Position numbers and translations under genes: made by a program. Positions 19,854-30,297 of a DNA stretch of 64,000 nt are shown in pieces; position 1 is the first letter of the stretch, and the number at the start of each line of letters is the position of its first letter. The DNA lies in assembly GCF_945952405.1 (NCBI RefSeq), contig NZ_CAMFIA010000021.1, forward strand, positions 1 through 64,000. Reading direction: 5' to 3'. The DNA comes from an uncultured Stenotrophomonas sp. (lineage in GTDB: Bacteria; Pseudomonadota; Gammaproteobacteria; Xanthomonadales; Xanthomonadaceae). The notes beneath the pieces were generated by a model. It did not search any database and was not told the origin of the DNA. It worked only from the letters and a program-made list of their open reading frames with translations.

Positions 19854-20999
19854 ATGAAACGCCCGTTGCGCATCCTGCATACCGAAGCTGCCAAAGGAAT
19901 GGGCGGCCAGGAGATCTACATCTTCCGCCACATGCAGGTCATGCGGGCACGTGGCCATGACGTATCGCTGCTGTGCCAGCCCGATGCTCGGCTGGCCCAG
20001 CTGGCGCGCGATGACGGTTTCACCGTGCACACGCTGCGCATGGGCGGCCTGCCGCGGCTGCTGCGAGGCATCTGGTCGGTAGCGCGCCTGGTGCGCCGTG
20101 AGCGCTACGACGTGGTCAACACCACCAGCCGTCGTGACGCGCTGATCGCCGCCGCCGGCGCGCGCCTCGGCGGCACCCCGCTGGTGGTGCGTTCCCGCCA
20201 CCTGATGAGCCCGGTCAACTCACTGCTCACCTACACCGGGCTTCCGCACCGGATCATCACCGTCAGCGAGTTCGTCAAGCAGTTGCTCGTGGACCGCGGC
20301 ATTGCTGCCGAGCGCATCGGCATCCTGCCGCCGATGGCGATGCCCCCGCGCTGGGACGTGTCCGGACAGGCCGACCCCTGGCAGGCCCTGCAGGACGCCC
20401 GCGCCCAGGTGCGTAGCGAACTCGGCTTCGGCGAGCGCGACATCGTGGTCGGCTGCGTGGCCGTGCTGCGCGAGCCCAAGGGCCATGCCGAGCTGCTGCG
20501 CGCCATTGCACCGCTGTGCAAGGCCAACCCCGACCTGCACCTGGTGGTGGTTGGTGACGGCGAGCCGGTGATGGGACGGCTGCAGGCCCTGCGTACCGAA
20601 CTCGACCTGGAACGGCAGGTGCATCTGCTCGGCTTCCGCAGCGACGCCCACCGGCTCATGGCCGGCTTCGACATCTTCGCGCTGGCCACCCACAAGGAGG
20701 CGGCCGGCACCGTGTTCCTGGAAGCCGCGCAGGCGGCGCTGCCGATCGTCTCGCACCGCGTTGGCGGCGTACCTGAAATGCTGGTGGACGGCAGCAATGC
20801 CATTCTCACCCGGCTCGGCGATGATGCGGCCCTCACCGGAGCGTTGCGGCTGCTGGTGGATGATCCGGAACGGCGGCGGCAGATGGGCCGTGCCGGCTGG
20901 GACTGGGTGCGCGGCAGCGCGCGGTTCAGCGCGGTCGGTCATGGTGAAGCCACCGAGAACTACTACCTGCAATGGCTGAAGGAGCTGGCTCATGGCTAA
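19854..20999 (+). CDS. GT4-family glycosyltransferase
   Basis: A 381-aa GT-B glycosyltransferase. The N-terminal acceptor domain starts MKRPLRILHTEA followed by a Gly-rich loop (KGMGGQEIYI). The C-terminal nucleotide-sugar domain contains GDGEPVMGRL and the E-x7-E motif in HKEAAGTVFLEA, typical of retaining GT4 enzymes. No membrane helix or signal is seen, so it acts at the cytoplasmic face. An ATG at 19845 directly abuts the AGAGG box; the ATG at 19854 is 9 nt away and is preferred. It overlaps the deacetylase by 8 nt, so both probably act on the same glycan, perhaps lipopolysaccharide. Sugar and acceptor are unknown. Confidence 0.88.
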   Translation: MKRPLRILHTEAAKGMGGQEIYIFRHMQVMRARGHDVSLLCQPDARLAQLARDDGFTVHTLRMGGLPRLLRGIWSVARLVRRERYDVVNTTSRRDALIAAAGARLGGTPLVVRSRHLMSPVNSLLTYTGLPHRIITVSEFVKQLLVDRGIAAERIGILPPMAMPPRWDVSGQADPWQALQDARAQVRSELGFGERDIVVGCVAVLREPKGHAELLRAIAPLCKANPDLHLVVVGDGEPVMGRLQALRTELDLERQVHLLGFRSDAHRLMAGFDIFALATHKEAAGTVFLEAAQAALPIVSHRVGGVPEMLVDGSNAILTRLGDDAALTGALRLLVDDPERRRQMGRAGWDWVRGSARFSAVGHGEATENYYLQWLKELAHG

Positions 21000-21849
21000 T
21001 GCCAGGACCGTACCGGTGCTGATGCACCACCATGTCAGCAACTCGCCGGGCATGATCACCGTGTCCCCGGAGAACTTCGAGAGCCAGATCGCCTGGCTCG
21101 CACGCAACGGCTGGACGTCGCTGACGCTGGACCAGTACGCCGGCTTCCTGGCAGGCAAGCCGGTGCCACGCAGATCGATCGTCATCACCTTCGATGACGG
21201 CTACCTGGACAATTGGGTCTACGCCCATCCGATCCTGCAGAAGTACGGCATGCATGCGGTGGTGTTCGTGGTTACCGGCTGGATGCATGATGGCCCGCTG
21301 CGCCCGCACGCGGGCATTGAAGGCGCCGTCCTGCCGGCAACGCCGGAGCATCGTGCCTGCGAGGACCTGATCTACACGCAGGGCCGCAGCGACGAGGTGA
21401 TGATGCGTTGGAGCGAGGCGCGAGCGGCGATCGAAGCCGGCACCTTCGAGGTCCATTGCCATACCCATACCCACACCCGCTGGCTGAAGCGCAGTGACCT
21501 GGACCGCGCACAGCGCCGGGAAGGGATCAGTGGCGACCTGGCGATGGCCAGGCAGACGCTGCTGGAGAAGCTGGGCGAGGTCTCCGATACGCTGTGCTGG
21601 CCGTATGGTGACTTCGACGATGACTACATCGAGGTGGCACGCGAGCAGGGCTTCCGCTACCTGCACACCACCCATCCGTTCGGCCGCAATGTGGTCGGGG
21701 GTGATCCGGAGCACATCTACCGTTTCGCGATCCGCAACCGACCGGCCAGCTGGCTGCGCAAGCGCATCGCGTGGAGCTACAACCCGCTGATCGCGCCGCT
21801 GTTCAATGGCTTCAAGGCACGCCAGAAAAAGATGGTGCCGGGCCCATAA
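20992..21849 (+). CDS. Polysaccharide deacetylase family protein (CE4)
   Basis: A 285-aa NodB-homology protein. The metal-binding/catalytic motif 1 is SIVITFDDGYLDN (residues ~63-75) and motif 2 is the His-rich EVHCHTHTHTRW. The strand with CWPYGDFDDDY corresponds to motif 3. No signal peptide is seen, so it is likely cytoplasmic, fitting deacetylation of a lipid-linked sugar precursor or an LPS-core sugar rather than a wall polymer. It overlaps the end of the GT4 gene by 8 nt and closes this envelope operon. The substrate is not identifiable. Confidence 0.88.
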   Translation: MANARTVPVLMHHHVSNSPGMITVSPENFESQIAWLARNGWTSLTLDQYAGFLAGKPVPRRSIVITFDDGYLDNWVYAHPILQKYGMHAVVFVVTGWMHDGPLRPHAGIEGAVLPATPEHRACEDLIYTQGRSDEVMMRWSEARAAIEAGTFEVHCHTHTHTRWLKRSDLDRAQRREGISGDLAMARQTLLEKLGEVSDTLCWPYGDFDDDYIEVAREQGFRYLHTTHPFGRNVVGGDPEHIYRFAIRNRPASWLRKRIAWSYNPLIAPLFNGFKARQKKMVPGP

Positions 21850-21906
21850 TCGGCGCGCGAATGCCGGCCCAGGCGCGGCGCACCGCTGAGCGCGCGCGCC
21901 GCGCCT

Positions 21907-21937
21907 GCCTGCCTGCGCCGTCATGCCGCAGGCAGGC
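21907..21937. terminator. Hairpin between convergent genes
   Basis: GCCTGCCTGC and its exact complement GCAGGCAGGC form a 10-bp stem with an 11-nt loop between the convergent deacetylase and RcnB-like genes. There is no T-run, so it may act as a factor-assisted terminator or an mRNA 3'-end stabiliser for both. Confidence 0.45.
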
Positions 21938-21945
21938 ATCGCGGG

Positions 21946-22428
21946 TCAGAAGAAGCGCCCGTACACGACCTGCACGATCTCACTATTGCCAGTATTGATC
22001 AGCAGCGCATCCGGCCCATAACGGACCCATTCGTAGCCCATCGGCGGCATGTCCAGGCCAAACAGCCAGAAGTCGTTGAGGATGTAGTCGCCGACCCAGT
22101 AAGGGCGCGGCAGGATCTGGCCGTAGTGCCACCGCTGGTACGCATAGCCCACGGGCGGATGATAGGGCCCGATGCGGAATGCATGGTCGGCGCGGAAGTT
22201 GTGCCGATACTCATCACGGAACGCCGGTCGAGCATTGCCCAGTTCCCGCGGGCGCTCCATCCGCGGATACCCCCAGGGCGCGCGCATCGGCTCTTCGCGC
22301 CCGGCAGACATGTGCGGGCCGCCTTCGGGACGGCGCTCGGCACTGGCAACGGAAACGCCACCCAGCAGCGGCAGCACCAGCAGCGCACCTGCCAGCAGGC
22401 AGCGGCTGTAGCGCAGTGAGGTGTTCAT
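21946..22428 (-). CDS. RcnB-like secreted protein
   Basis: A 160-aa exported protein with a signal peptide ending near ASA (residue 30). A charged, Pro/Arg/Met-rich linker follows, then a C-terminal domain with the RcnB pattern WHYGQILPRPYW, YILNDFWLFGLDMPPMGYEW and YGPDALLINTGNSEIVQVVY. RcnB proteins are periplasmic factors linked to nickel/cobalt homeostasis in E. coli, but many family members have no known role. The ATG at 22428 lies 8 nt after an AAGGA box; an ATG two codons earlier is too close to that box. It is transcribed alone, convergent with the deacetylase. Confidence 0.72.
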   Translation of the reverse strand: MNTSLRYSRCLLAGALLVLPLLGGVSVASAERRPEGGPHMSAGREEPMRAPWGYPRMERPRELGNARPAFRDEYRHNFRADHAFRIGPYHPPVGYAYQRWHYGQILPRPYWVGDYILNDFWLFGLDMPPMGYEWVRYGPDALLINTGNSEIVQVVYGRFF

Positions 22429-22686
22429 GGTCATGGTCCTTGCAACGAAAGTAGAAGGATGGAGCGCGATCCGCCCCGACCGGATCCCGACCCGCGCATA
22501 TCCTGCGTCGATGCCTGGGATCCTGATTCCGTGGATACGCCCGGTTTCGTTCAAGGCACGTCACAAAGCGCCCAGCGGCAGCTGAACGCGATCCTGGGTA
22601 GCATGCGGTTCAGCCACTGAAGCGCAGAAAGCGACATGGCCGCAGAAGCGGCCATGTCGGGGTTGCAGGAGGTAGCGTCAACGGAC

Positions 22687-24047
22687 TCAGGCGGCGGCTT
22701 CGCGCACCGCGGCGGACAGGCGGTCCAGCGTCTCCTGCATCAGGGTCGCATCATCGGCCTCGACCGTGACCCGAACCACCGGCTCGGTGCCGGATGGGCG
22801 CAGGAACGCACGCCCGCGGCCGGCCACCGACTGCTGCGCCACCAACAGAGCGGCCTGCACGCTGTCAGCCTGCACCGTGGCCTTGGCCGAGACATTGCCG
22901 AGCCGTACGTTGACCGTCTTCTGCGGCACCCGCACCAGCCCCTTCAGCGCCTGGCGCAGGGTCTGGCCGCTGTTGCGCAGCGCCACCAGCACCTGCAGGG
23001 CACTGACGATGCCGTCGCCGGTGGTGGCCCGGTCCAGGCACAGCAGGTGGCCGGAGGCTTCGCCACCGAGCACGCCGCCGCCTTCGATCAGCGCCTGGTG
23101 CACGTAGCGATCACCGACGTTGCTGCGCACGAACGGAATCTGCAGGTCTGCGAAGGCCTTCTCGACGCCGTAGTTGCTCATCAGCGTGCCGACCACCGGG
23201 CCGCGCAGGCGGCCTTCGGCCTTCCATGCACGGGCCAGGATGTACAGCAGGTCGTCACCGTCGACCGGGTTGCCCTGGTCATCGGACATCAGCACGCGGT
23301 CGCCATCGCCATCGAAGGCGATGCCCAGATCGGCACGCGTCTCGCGGACCTTGGCCGCCAGGTTGTCGATATGGGTGGACCCCACGCCGGCATTGATGTT
23401 GACGCCGTTCGGCTCGGCACCGATGCCGATCACCTCGGCGCCCAGTTCGCGGAACAGCAGCGGCGCGATCTGGTAGGTGGCGCCATGGGCGCAGTCGAGC
23501 ACCAGGCGCACGCCGCGCAGGTCGAACGCGCGCGGCACGCTGGCCTTGCAGAACTCGATGTAGCGGCCGACCGCTTCGCGCGCACGCGCTGCCTTGCCCA
23601 GCTTGTCCGATTCGGCGGTACTGAACGGAACGTCCAGTGCCGCTTCCAGGGCCAGCTCGGTGGCGTCGTCAAGCTTCTCGCCCTGGGCGGAGAAGAACTT
23701 GATGCCGTTGTCGTAATGCGGGTTGTGCGAGGCACTGATGACGATGCCCGCGTCCACGCCCAGGGTACGGGTCAGGAACGCGACCGCCGGCGTCGGCATC
23801 GGGCCGAGCAGCTGCACATCGGCACCGGCCGCAACCAGGCCGGCTTCCAGCGCCGCTTCGAACATGTACCCGGAGATGCGGGTGTCCTTGCCGATCACCA
23901 CGATCGGCCGGCGCCCGTCCTGGCCGCGCTGGGCGACCAGGACACGGCCCAGGGCGTTGCCCAGGCGCAGCACGAAGTCGGCCGAGATCACGCCCTGGCC
24001 GACCCGCCCGCGGATGCCATCAGTACCGAAGTACTTGCGGCCCCCCA

Positions 24048-24048
<1 letters not shown>
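22687..24048 (-). CDS. glmM: Phosphoglucosamine mutase
   Basis: GlmM converts glucosamine-6-phosphate to glucosamine-1-phosphate on the path to UDP-GlcNAc for peptidoglycan and LPS. The 453-aa product starts [17 protein letters not shown]. It has the phosphoserine loop [17 protein letters not shown], the metal loop [10 protein letters not shown] and the sugar-binding EASGH, with the phosphate-binding [11 protein letters not shown] near the C-terminus. The ATG overlaps the accD stop (TGATG) and a GGAGG box lies 7 nt upstream. An alternative GTG is one codon earlier. Coupling to accD suggests a shared envelope-precursor operon. Confidence 0.96.
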
Positions 24049-24923
<875 letters not shown>

Positions 24924-25113
24924 GCGGGAGGACACTTCCGTTCAGGGCGGCCCGGGGGCCGCAAAGGCGGACAGTCTAGCTCCGCTTTCCCCGCCCGTGC
25001 ACCCCCTTGCCAGCCACGGGGCCGCCGGAAAAAACCATGCTGGGACGTACGTTTAGGTGCTGGGAGTGCCGGTCGCCGGCCGCCAGTGCCTGCGCGCAGG
25101 CGAGGACGGAGGA

Positions 25114-25132
25114 TGCCGGCCAGCGGCCGGCA
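25114..25132. repeat. SMAG-type palindromic core after trpA
   Basis: TGCCGGCCAGCGGCCGGCA is a 19-nt palindrome immediately 3' of the trpA stop on the minus strand, identical to one of the two cores seen near 32866. A diverged second copy lies around 25069-25088. It matches the GTAG/SMAG intergenic repeat family of Stenotrophomonas; such hairpins may stabilise or terminate the transcript. The rest of the ~200-nt trpA-accD gap shows nothing else. Confidence 0.7.
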
Positions 25133-25138
25133 CGCCCG

Positions 25139-25948
25139 TCATGCGTCCAGCGCCTGCCGCAGTGGGGCAAGGAAGTCCCGTGCCCGCTGCGCAGCGTCCT
25201 CGGCCGAGTCCGCCTCGGCCAGCACCGCCACCAGCGCGCTGCCGACCACCACGCCGTCGGCCTGGCGCGCCATCGCCGCGGCACTATCGGCGTCCTTGAT
25301 GCCGAAGCCGGCCACCACCGGTACCGACGCGCGCGCGCGCAGGGCCTGCAGGCGGACGCTGGCGGCATCGCTGTCCAGGCGTTCGGAGGCACCGGTGACA
25401 CCGGCGAAGCTGACGTAGTACAGGTAGCCACGGGCCAGCGCCAGCAGCTTGTCGGCACGCGCCTCACTGGTGGTCGGCGAGGCCAGCAGGACCAGCGCCA
25501 GGCCTGCCGCATCGAAGGCCAGCTGCGCTTCGCCGGCCTCTTCCGGCGGCAGGTCCACCAGCAGCACGCCGTCCACGCCGGCCGCCACCGCAGCCGCGGC
25601 GAACGCCGCGTAGCCATGGATCTCCACCGGGTTCAGGTAACCCATCAGCACCACCGGCGTCTGCGCGTCGCGTTCACGGAACCGAGCCACTGCCTGCAGC
25701 ACGTAGCGGCTGCCGGCACCCCGTGCCAGCGCGCGTTCGGAGCTGCGCTGGATGGTGGGGCCATCGGCCATCGGGTCGGAGAACGGTACGCCCAGTTCGA
25801 TCACATCGGCACCGGCTTCAACCAGCGCATGCATGACCGGCACGGTGGCCTCCAGCGAAGGATCACCGGCCGTGACGAAGGGAATCAGCGCCTTGCGTTG
25901 CTGCTCGCGCAGGCGCTGGAAACAGGCATCGAGTCGGGATACGGGCAT
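25139..25948 (-). CDS. trpA: Tryptophan synthase alpha chain
   Basis: TrpA cleaves indole-3-glycerol phosphate to indole, which is channelled to TrpB. From ATG 25948 the product is 269 aa, the family length. The catalytic Glu is in ADVIELGVPFSDP and the catalytic Asp in PMADGPTIQ; the phosphate-binding GFGIKDAD is also present. The start follows the stop of the upstream lipoprotein gene as TGAAATG. Unusually it is separated from trpB by that lipoprotein gene. Confidence 0.97.
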   Translation of the reverse strand: MPVSRLDACFQRLREQQRKALIPFVTAGDPSLEATVPVMHALVEAGADVIELGVPFSDPMADGPTIQRSSERALARGAGSRYVLQAVARFRERDAQTPVVLMGYLNPVEIHGYAAFAAAAVAAGVDGVLLVDLPPEEAGEAQLAFDAAGLALVLLASPTTSEARADKLLALARGYLYYVSFAGVTGASERLDSDAASVRLQALRARASVPVVAGFGIKDADSAAAMARQADGVVVGSALVAVLAEADSAEDAAQRARDFLAPLRQALDA

Positions 25949-25949
25949 T

Positions 25950-26630
25950 TCAGGCACATCCTTCAATCAGTTCAATCGCATCGCTGGTCCCCCAGTACAT
26001 CTGGATGACCCTCCCTTCAAACAGTTCCACGCGGATGCCAAGGGCCGAGCCCGGATCCTGCCAGGTGAGGTACTCGCCCTGCTCGCCATCGTAGGCATGC
26101 GGGCTGGACACGGGCGGCTTCGGAAACCGGGCAACCGCTTGCGCACGGGTCATGCCGACGCGCAGGCCAAACGGGCCCGGCTGCTGGCTCGGCGCCCCGC
26201 TCTCCGGGTCCAGGCCGAGGTCGAAGCGGACCACACGGTCTTCGTCGGTCATCATCGACACGCCGGGCGGAAGCCCCTTGCCATCGTAGTACTCGCAACT
26301 GCCACCGATGGCTTCGACTGCGCCTTGCGCCGTCCACGGCCCGAACGCCTTCAGATCACTCATGTGCTGGCCGATCAGCACTTCGCCGGCGTGGTCCAGC
26401 GCCACCGACGCCACCGCGGGCGCGTCGTCGCTGTCGGTGTCTTCCAGCGACGGCGGATCGTCGATCGGCGTGCGCGCGATCGGATCAAGATCGTCGTTGG
26501 CGGCGGGCTGCTGCGCCGGCTGCGTGGTGGCCTTGGCCGCCGGCGCCAGCACCGGTGGCTCCGGCGGCTGGCATGCAGCCAGGCCGAGTGCCAGCAACAG
26601 CACGCCACCGCTCCGCAACAGCGCGCTCAC
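25950..26630 (-). CDS. Predicted lipoprotein embedded between trpB and trpA
   Basis: A 226-aa protein of unknown function. From GTG 26630 (SALLRSGG) it has a lipoprotein signal with lipobox LGLAAC at about residue 20, then a disordered Pro/Ala/Asp-rich linker to ~residue 75. The folded part holds two similar segments opened by [10 protein letters not shown] and [15 protein letters not shown], reminiscent of SmpA/BamE-like or BLIP-like repeats, and two further cysteines (GGSCEYY and IEGCA). The start overlaps the trpB stop (GTGA) and the stop is 1 nt from trpA, so it is translated within the trpBA message. A link to tryptophan metabolism is not obvious. Confidence 0.8.
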   Translation of the reverse strand: MSALLRSGGVLLLALGLAACQPPEPPVLAPAAKATTQPAQQPAANDDLDPIARTPIDDPPSLEDTDSDDAPAVASVALDHAGEVLIGQHMSDLKAFGPWTAQGAVEAIGGSCEYYDGKGLPPGVSMMTDEDRVVRFDLGLDPESGAPSQQPGPFGLRVGMTRAQAVARFPKPPVSSPHAYDGEQGEYLTWQDPGSALGIRVELFEGRVIQMYWGTSDAIELIEGCA

Positions 26631-27844
26631 AGCACCAGGCCTTCGCGCGCGGCAATGGTGTGCACGTCCTTGTCGCCACGCCCGGACAGGTTGCACAGCA
26701 CGATCTGGTCGCGCGGACGCTCGCGCGCCAGCTTGATCGCCTGCGCCAGCGCGTGGCTGGATTCCAGCGCCGGCAGGATGCCCTCGGTATGCGCCAGCAG
26801 GTGGAAGGCCTGCAGCGCCTCCTCATCGGTGATGCCCAGGTAACGCGCACGACCACTGTCGGCCAGGAAGGCGTGCTCTGGGCCGACGCCCGGATAGTCC
26901 AGGCCGGCCGACACCGAGTGGGTCTCGATGATCTGGCCATCGTCATCGCACAGCACATAGGTACGGTTGCCGTGCAGCACGCCAGGGCGACCGGCGGCGA
27001 TCGAGGCGGCATGGCGGCCGGTGTGGATGCCGTCACCGGCGGCTTCCGCACCGACGATCTCGACCTGGCGGTCATTGAGGAACGCATGGAACAGGCCGAT
27101 GGCGTTGCTGCCACCGCCGACGCAGGCGGTGATCGCATCGGGCAGGCGGCCGTACTCGGCCAGCATCTGTTCGCGCGCTTCGCGGCCGACGATGGCGTTG
27201 AAGTCGCGGACCATGCGCGGATAGGGATCCGGACCGGCCACGGTACCGATGATGTAGAAGGTGTCCTGCACGTTGGTCACCCAGTCGCGCATCGCTTCAT
27301 TGAGCGCGTCCTTCAGGGTGGCCGAGCCGGAGGTCACCGGCACCACCGTCGCACCCAGCAGCTTCATGCGGTAGACGTTGATCTTCTGCCGCTCGATGTC
27401 GGTGGCACCCATGTACACCACGCACTCCAGCCCCAGCCGTGCGGCCACCGTGGCACTGGCCACGCCATGCTGACCGGCGCCGGTCTCGGCGATGATGCGC
27501 TTCTTGCCCATGCGTGCGGCCAGCAGCGCCTGGCCGATGGTGTTGTTGATCTTGTGCGCGCCGGTGTGGTTCAGGTCCTCGCGCTTGAGCAGGATCTGCG
27601 CGCCGCCGACGTGATCGCTCAGGCGCTGGGCGTGATAGATCGGGCTCGGCCGGCCCACGTAGTGGGCCAGGTCACGGTCATACGCGGCCTGGAAAGCGGG
27701 GTCCTGGCGGGCCTGGTCATAGGCCTGGGCCAGTTCCTGCAGCGGGCCGACCAGGGTTTCGGCAACGAAGCTGCCGCCGTAGCGGCCGAAGTGGCCCTGG
27801 GCATCCGGGAAGGCGTGATAGTCGGCAATGGGGGAGGCAGGCAT
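26627..27844 (-). CDS. trpB: Tryptophan synthase beta chain
   Basis: TrpB is the PLP enzyme that condenses indole with serine to give tryptophan. The 405-aa product has the PLP lysine in [11 protein letters not shown], the substrate loop ETGAGQHG and the phosphate-binding [10 protein letters not shown]. Length matches the family. It is the first gene of trpB-lipoprotein-trpA and is transcribed divergently from a LysR regulator across a 96-nt gap, the arrangement of trpI-trpBA in pseudomonads. Confidence 0.98.
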   Translation of the reverse strand: MPASPIADYHAFPDAQGHFGRYGGSFVAETLVGPLQELAQAYDQARQDPAFQAAYDRDLAHYVGRPSPIYHAQRLSDHVGGAQILLKREDLNHTGAHKINNTIGQALLAARMGKKRIIAETGAGQHGVASATVAARLGLECVVYMGATDIERQKINVYRMKLLGATVVPVTSGSATLKDALNEAMRDWVTNVQDTFYIIGTVAGPDPYPRMVRDFNAIVGREAREQMLAEYGRLPDAITACVGGGSNAIGLFHAFLNDRQVEIVGAEAAGDGIHTGRHAASIAAGRPGVLHGNRTYVLCDDDGQIIETHSVSAGLDYPGVGPEHAFLADSGRARYLGITDEEALQAFHLLAHTEGILPALESSHALAQAIKLARERPRDQIVLCNLSGRGDKDVHTIAAREGLVL

Positions 27845-27905
27845 GGAGACGACCGGTGGTTCAGACAGGTGGATACTCTAGCGCACGGGTCATGACCGGA
27901 AAATG

Positions 27906-27925
27906 GATATTATCTGGCGCATATC
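27906..27925. promoter_or_regulatory. Inverted repeat in the trpB-lysR divergent promoter region
   Basis: GATAT-N10-ATATC lies in a locally AT-rich patch, 16 nt before the LysR start codon. It fits the dyad with T-N11-A core that LysR regulators bind in divergent promoters. The assignment is inference from position and symmetry. Confidence 0.45.
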
Positions 27926-27940
27926 GTCAGGAAATCTCAC

Positions 27941-28828
27941 ATGAGCACCTCCCTGCTGCCGCCGCTCAATGCCCTGCGCGCGTTCGAGGCCACCGCCCGC
28001 CTCGGCGGCGTCGGGCGCGCCGCGCAGGACCTGCATGTCACCCACGGCGCGGTCAGCCGGCAGTTGAAGCTGCTGGAGGATCATCTTGGCCTAGCGCTGT
28101 TCCAGCGCGCCGGCCGCGGGCTGCGCCTGACCGCGGCCGGCACCCGCCTGCAGGCGGCGTGCAGCGAGGCGTTCACCGGCATCGAGGACTGCGTGCGCGA
28201 ACTGCGCCGGCCGGCAGCCTCGCCGGCGCTGGTGCTGGGCTGCAGTGGCAGCGTGCTGGCACGCTGGATGATCCCGCGCCTGCCGGCGCTGCAGGCCGCC
28301 CTGCCGGGCGTGCGCCTGCAATGGTCGGCGCTCGATGGAAGCTTCACCGAGGCCCAGGCCGCGCTGGATGCGGTATTGCTGCTGGCGCAGGCGCCGTGGC
28401 CACGCGGCTGGCAGGTGCAGGAACTGGCACCGGAACGGGTCGGCGTGGTGGTGGCGCCGTCACATCCGGCGGCGCAGCGCCTGCGCCATGTAGCGCCTTC
28501 GGCGCTGCTGCAGGAGACCGTGCTGCACACCAGTTCACGGCCGCAGGCGTGGCCGGCCTGGGCGCAGGCGCACGGCCTGGATGCTTCCAGACTGCAGTTG
28601 GGAACCGCCTTCGAGCATCTGTACTACCTGCTGGAAGCAGCGGTGGCGGGACTGGGGCCGGCCATCGCCCCGGAGCCGCTGGTGGCCGAGGACCTGGCCG
28701 CGGGCCGGCTGGTCGCCCCATGGGGATTCGCCGCCACCGGTGGCTTCTGGGTGCTGGCACGACCGGACGGTCCGGCCGATCCGCGGGTGCAGGCGCTGGC
28801 CGCGTGGGTCAGCGCACAGCTGCGCTGA
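27941..28828 (+). CDS. LysR-family transcriptional regulator, TrpI-like position
   Basis: A 295-aa regulator. The N-terminal winged helix-turn-helix (residues ~8-66) contains LNALRAFEATARLGGVGRAA and VSRQLKLLEDHLG; the rest is the LysR substrate-binding domain, beginning near residue 92. In Pseudomonas the divergently encoded TrpI activates trpBA with indoleglycerol phosphate; the same position suggests a similar role here, unproven. It resembles the GcvA/TrpI branch in starting with xxLPPLNALRAFE. It ends 13 nt from the convergent trpF stop. Confidence 0.85.
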   Translation: MSTSLLPPLNALRAFEATARLGGVGRAAQDLHVTHGAVSRQLKLLEDHLGLALFQRAGRGLRLTAAGTRLQAACSEAFTGIEDCVRELRRPAASPALVLGCSGSVLARWMIPRLPALQAALPGVRLQWSALDGSFTEAQAALDAVLLLAQAPWPRGWQVQELAPERVGVVVAPSHPAAQRLRHVAPSALLQETVLHTSSRPQAWPAWAQAHGLDASRLQLGTAFEHLYYLLEAAVAGLGPAIAPEPLVAEDLAAGRLVAPWGFAATGGFWVLARPDGPADPRVQALAAWVSAQLR

Positions 28829-28841
28829 CCCGCGTCGCCGG

Positions 28842-29498
28842 TCACTCCAGGACCGTGCAGTCCGCGCGGCGCACTTCCTCGACGAAGGTGCGCATCTTGT
28901 AGCCGTCCTTGATGCCCGGCTCCAGCTCGATGCCGCTGGAGACATCCACGCCCCACGGCAAGGTGGCAAGCACGGCATCGTAGACGTTGTCCGGATTCAA
29001 TCCGCCGGCCAGCAGGAACGGGCGATGCAGGCCGGTCGGAATGCGGCCCCAGTCGAAGGCTACGCCGGTGCCGCCACCACCGCCCGGGGCGTGGCTGTCG
29101 AACAGGAAGCCGGCGGCGCTGGGGTAGCGCAGCTGCAGGGTGCGGGCATTGACCTCTTCACGCCCGCCCATGGCGATGGCCTTCAGGTACGGCATGTTGA
29201 AGCTGCGGCAGAAGCTCTCGTCTTCCTCGCCGTGGAACTGCAGCAGCGTCGGCCGCACCGTGCGCAGCACCTCGCGCACCTCTTCCTTGCTGTTGTTGCG
29301 GAACAGCGCCACCACGTCGACCATCGGCGCGATCGCCTGGCGCATCGCGCGCGCTTCGGCCGGAGCGACCCGGCGGCTGCTCTCGCGGGCAAAGATGAAA
29401 CCTACTGCGTCCACGCCCAGCTCACCGGCCAGGCGGACGTCGCCGGCACGGGTCATGCCACAGAACTTGATGCGCGTGCGGTAGTAGGAGCGGCTCAT
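28842..29498 (-). CDS. trpF: Phosphoribosylanthranilate isomerase
   Basis: TrpF converts N-(5-phosphoribosyl)anthranilate to CdRP, the third step of tryptophan synthesis. From ATG 29498 ([17 protein letters not shown]) the product is 218 aa. The catalytic Cys sits in RIKFCGMTR and the catalytic Asp in GVDVSSGIE; the TIM-barrel phosphate site [10 protein letters not shown] is present. The start overlaps the truA stop (ATGA). A longer in-frame extension upstream lies inside truA and is rejected. Confidence 0.96.
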   Translation of the reverse strand: MSRSYYRTRIKFCGMTRAGDVRLAGELGVDAVGFIFARESSRRVAPAEARAMRQAIAPMVDVVALFRNNSKEEVREVLRTVRPTLLQFHGEEDESFCRSFNMPYLKAIAMGGREEVNARTLQLRYPSAAGFLFDSHAPGGGGGTGVAFDWGRIPTGLHRPFLLAGGLNPDNVYDAVLATLPWGVDVSSGIELEPGIKDGYKMRTFVEEVRRADCTVLE

Positions 29499-30265
29499 AG
29501 CGTGACCTCGGCGGGCAGATGCCAGTTGTCGGGGTACAGGGGCCCAAGGAACACCAGGCCCTGCGGCGGTGCGGTGGGACCGGCTACGGTGCGATCGCGC
29601 CCAGCCAGCAGTTCGGCGATCCATTCCACCGGCTTTTCGCCGCTGCCCACCAGGATCAACGATCCGACGATATTGCGGACCATGTGATGAAGGAATGCAT
29701 TGCCCTGCACGGCGACTTCGATCACTTCGCCGTGACGGCTCACCTGCAGTGACTGCAGCTCACGCCGGGCATGCAGGGCCTGGCACTGCACCGAGCGGAA
29801 CGCACTGAAGTCGTTCTCGCCAAGCAGCGCCTGGCCGGCGGCATGCATCAGGGTTTCGTCCAGCACCCGCCGCTCCCAGCTCAGCGTCTGCCGCTCCAGT
29901 GCCGGCCGCACCTCGCGGTTGAGCAGGCGGTAGCGGTAACGACGTGCACGCGCCGAGAAGCGCGCATGGAAATCGTCGGCCACCGGCACGCACCAACGCA
30001 CCGCGATCGAGCGCGGCAGGCGCGTGGTGGTGCCGAGCATCCAGGCGCGCGGATCGCGCACCACGTCGGTGTCGAAATGCACGACCTGGCACTGCCCGTG
30101 CACGCCGGCATCGGTGCGGCCGGCGCAGACCACCTGCAGGGGCGCATCGGCCACCGACGACAGGGCCTGCTCAAGGCTGGCCTGCACGCTGGGGCCACCT
30201 TCGCCCAGGTTCTGCCAGCCCCGGAAATCGCTGCCGTCGTACTCGACGCCAAGCGCGTAACGCAT
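29495..30265 (-). CDS. truA: tRNA pseudouridine(38-40) synthase
   Basis: TruA makes pseudouridine at positions 38-40 of the tRNA anticodon arm. The 256-aa product has the catalytic Asp motif [11 protein letters not shown] near residue 56, the N-terminal [11 protein letters not shown], and [11 protein letters not shown] towards the C-terminus. It is coupled to trpF by a 4-nt overlap, the same truA-trpF order as in Pseudomonas. Confidence 0.97.
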   Translation of the reverse strand: MRYALGVEYDGSDFRGWQNLGEGGPSVQASLEQALSSVADAPLQVVCAGRTDAGVHGQCQVVHFDTDVVRDPRAWMLGTTTRLPRSIAVRWCVPVADDFHARFSARARRYRYRLLNREVRPALERQTLSWERRVLDETLMHAAGQALLGENDFSAFRSVQCQALHARRELQSLQVSRHGEVIEVAVQGNAFLHHMVRNIVGSLILVGSGEKPVEWIAELLAGRDRTVAGPTAPPQGLVFLGPLYPDNWHLPAEVTL

Positions 30266-30297
30266 GTGCTACCTCGATGTTGCGTGTGGGGCGGCGC

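Noticed and set aside
20992..21849. Deacetylase as peptidoglycan or chitin deacetylase
   Set aside because: There is no signal peptide, and it is coupled to a cytoplasmic glycosyltransferase, so an extracellular polymer is an unlikely substrate.
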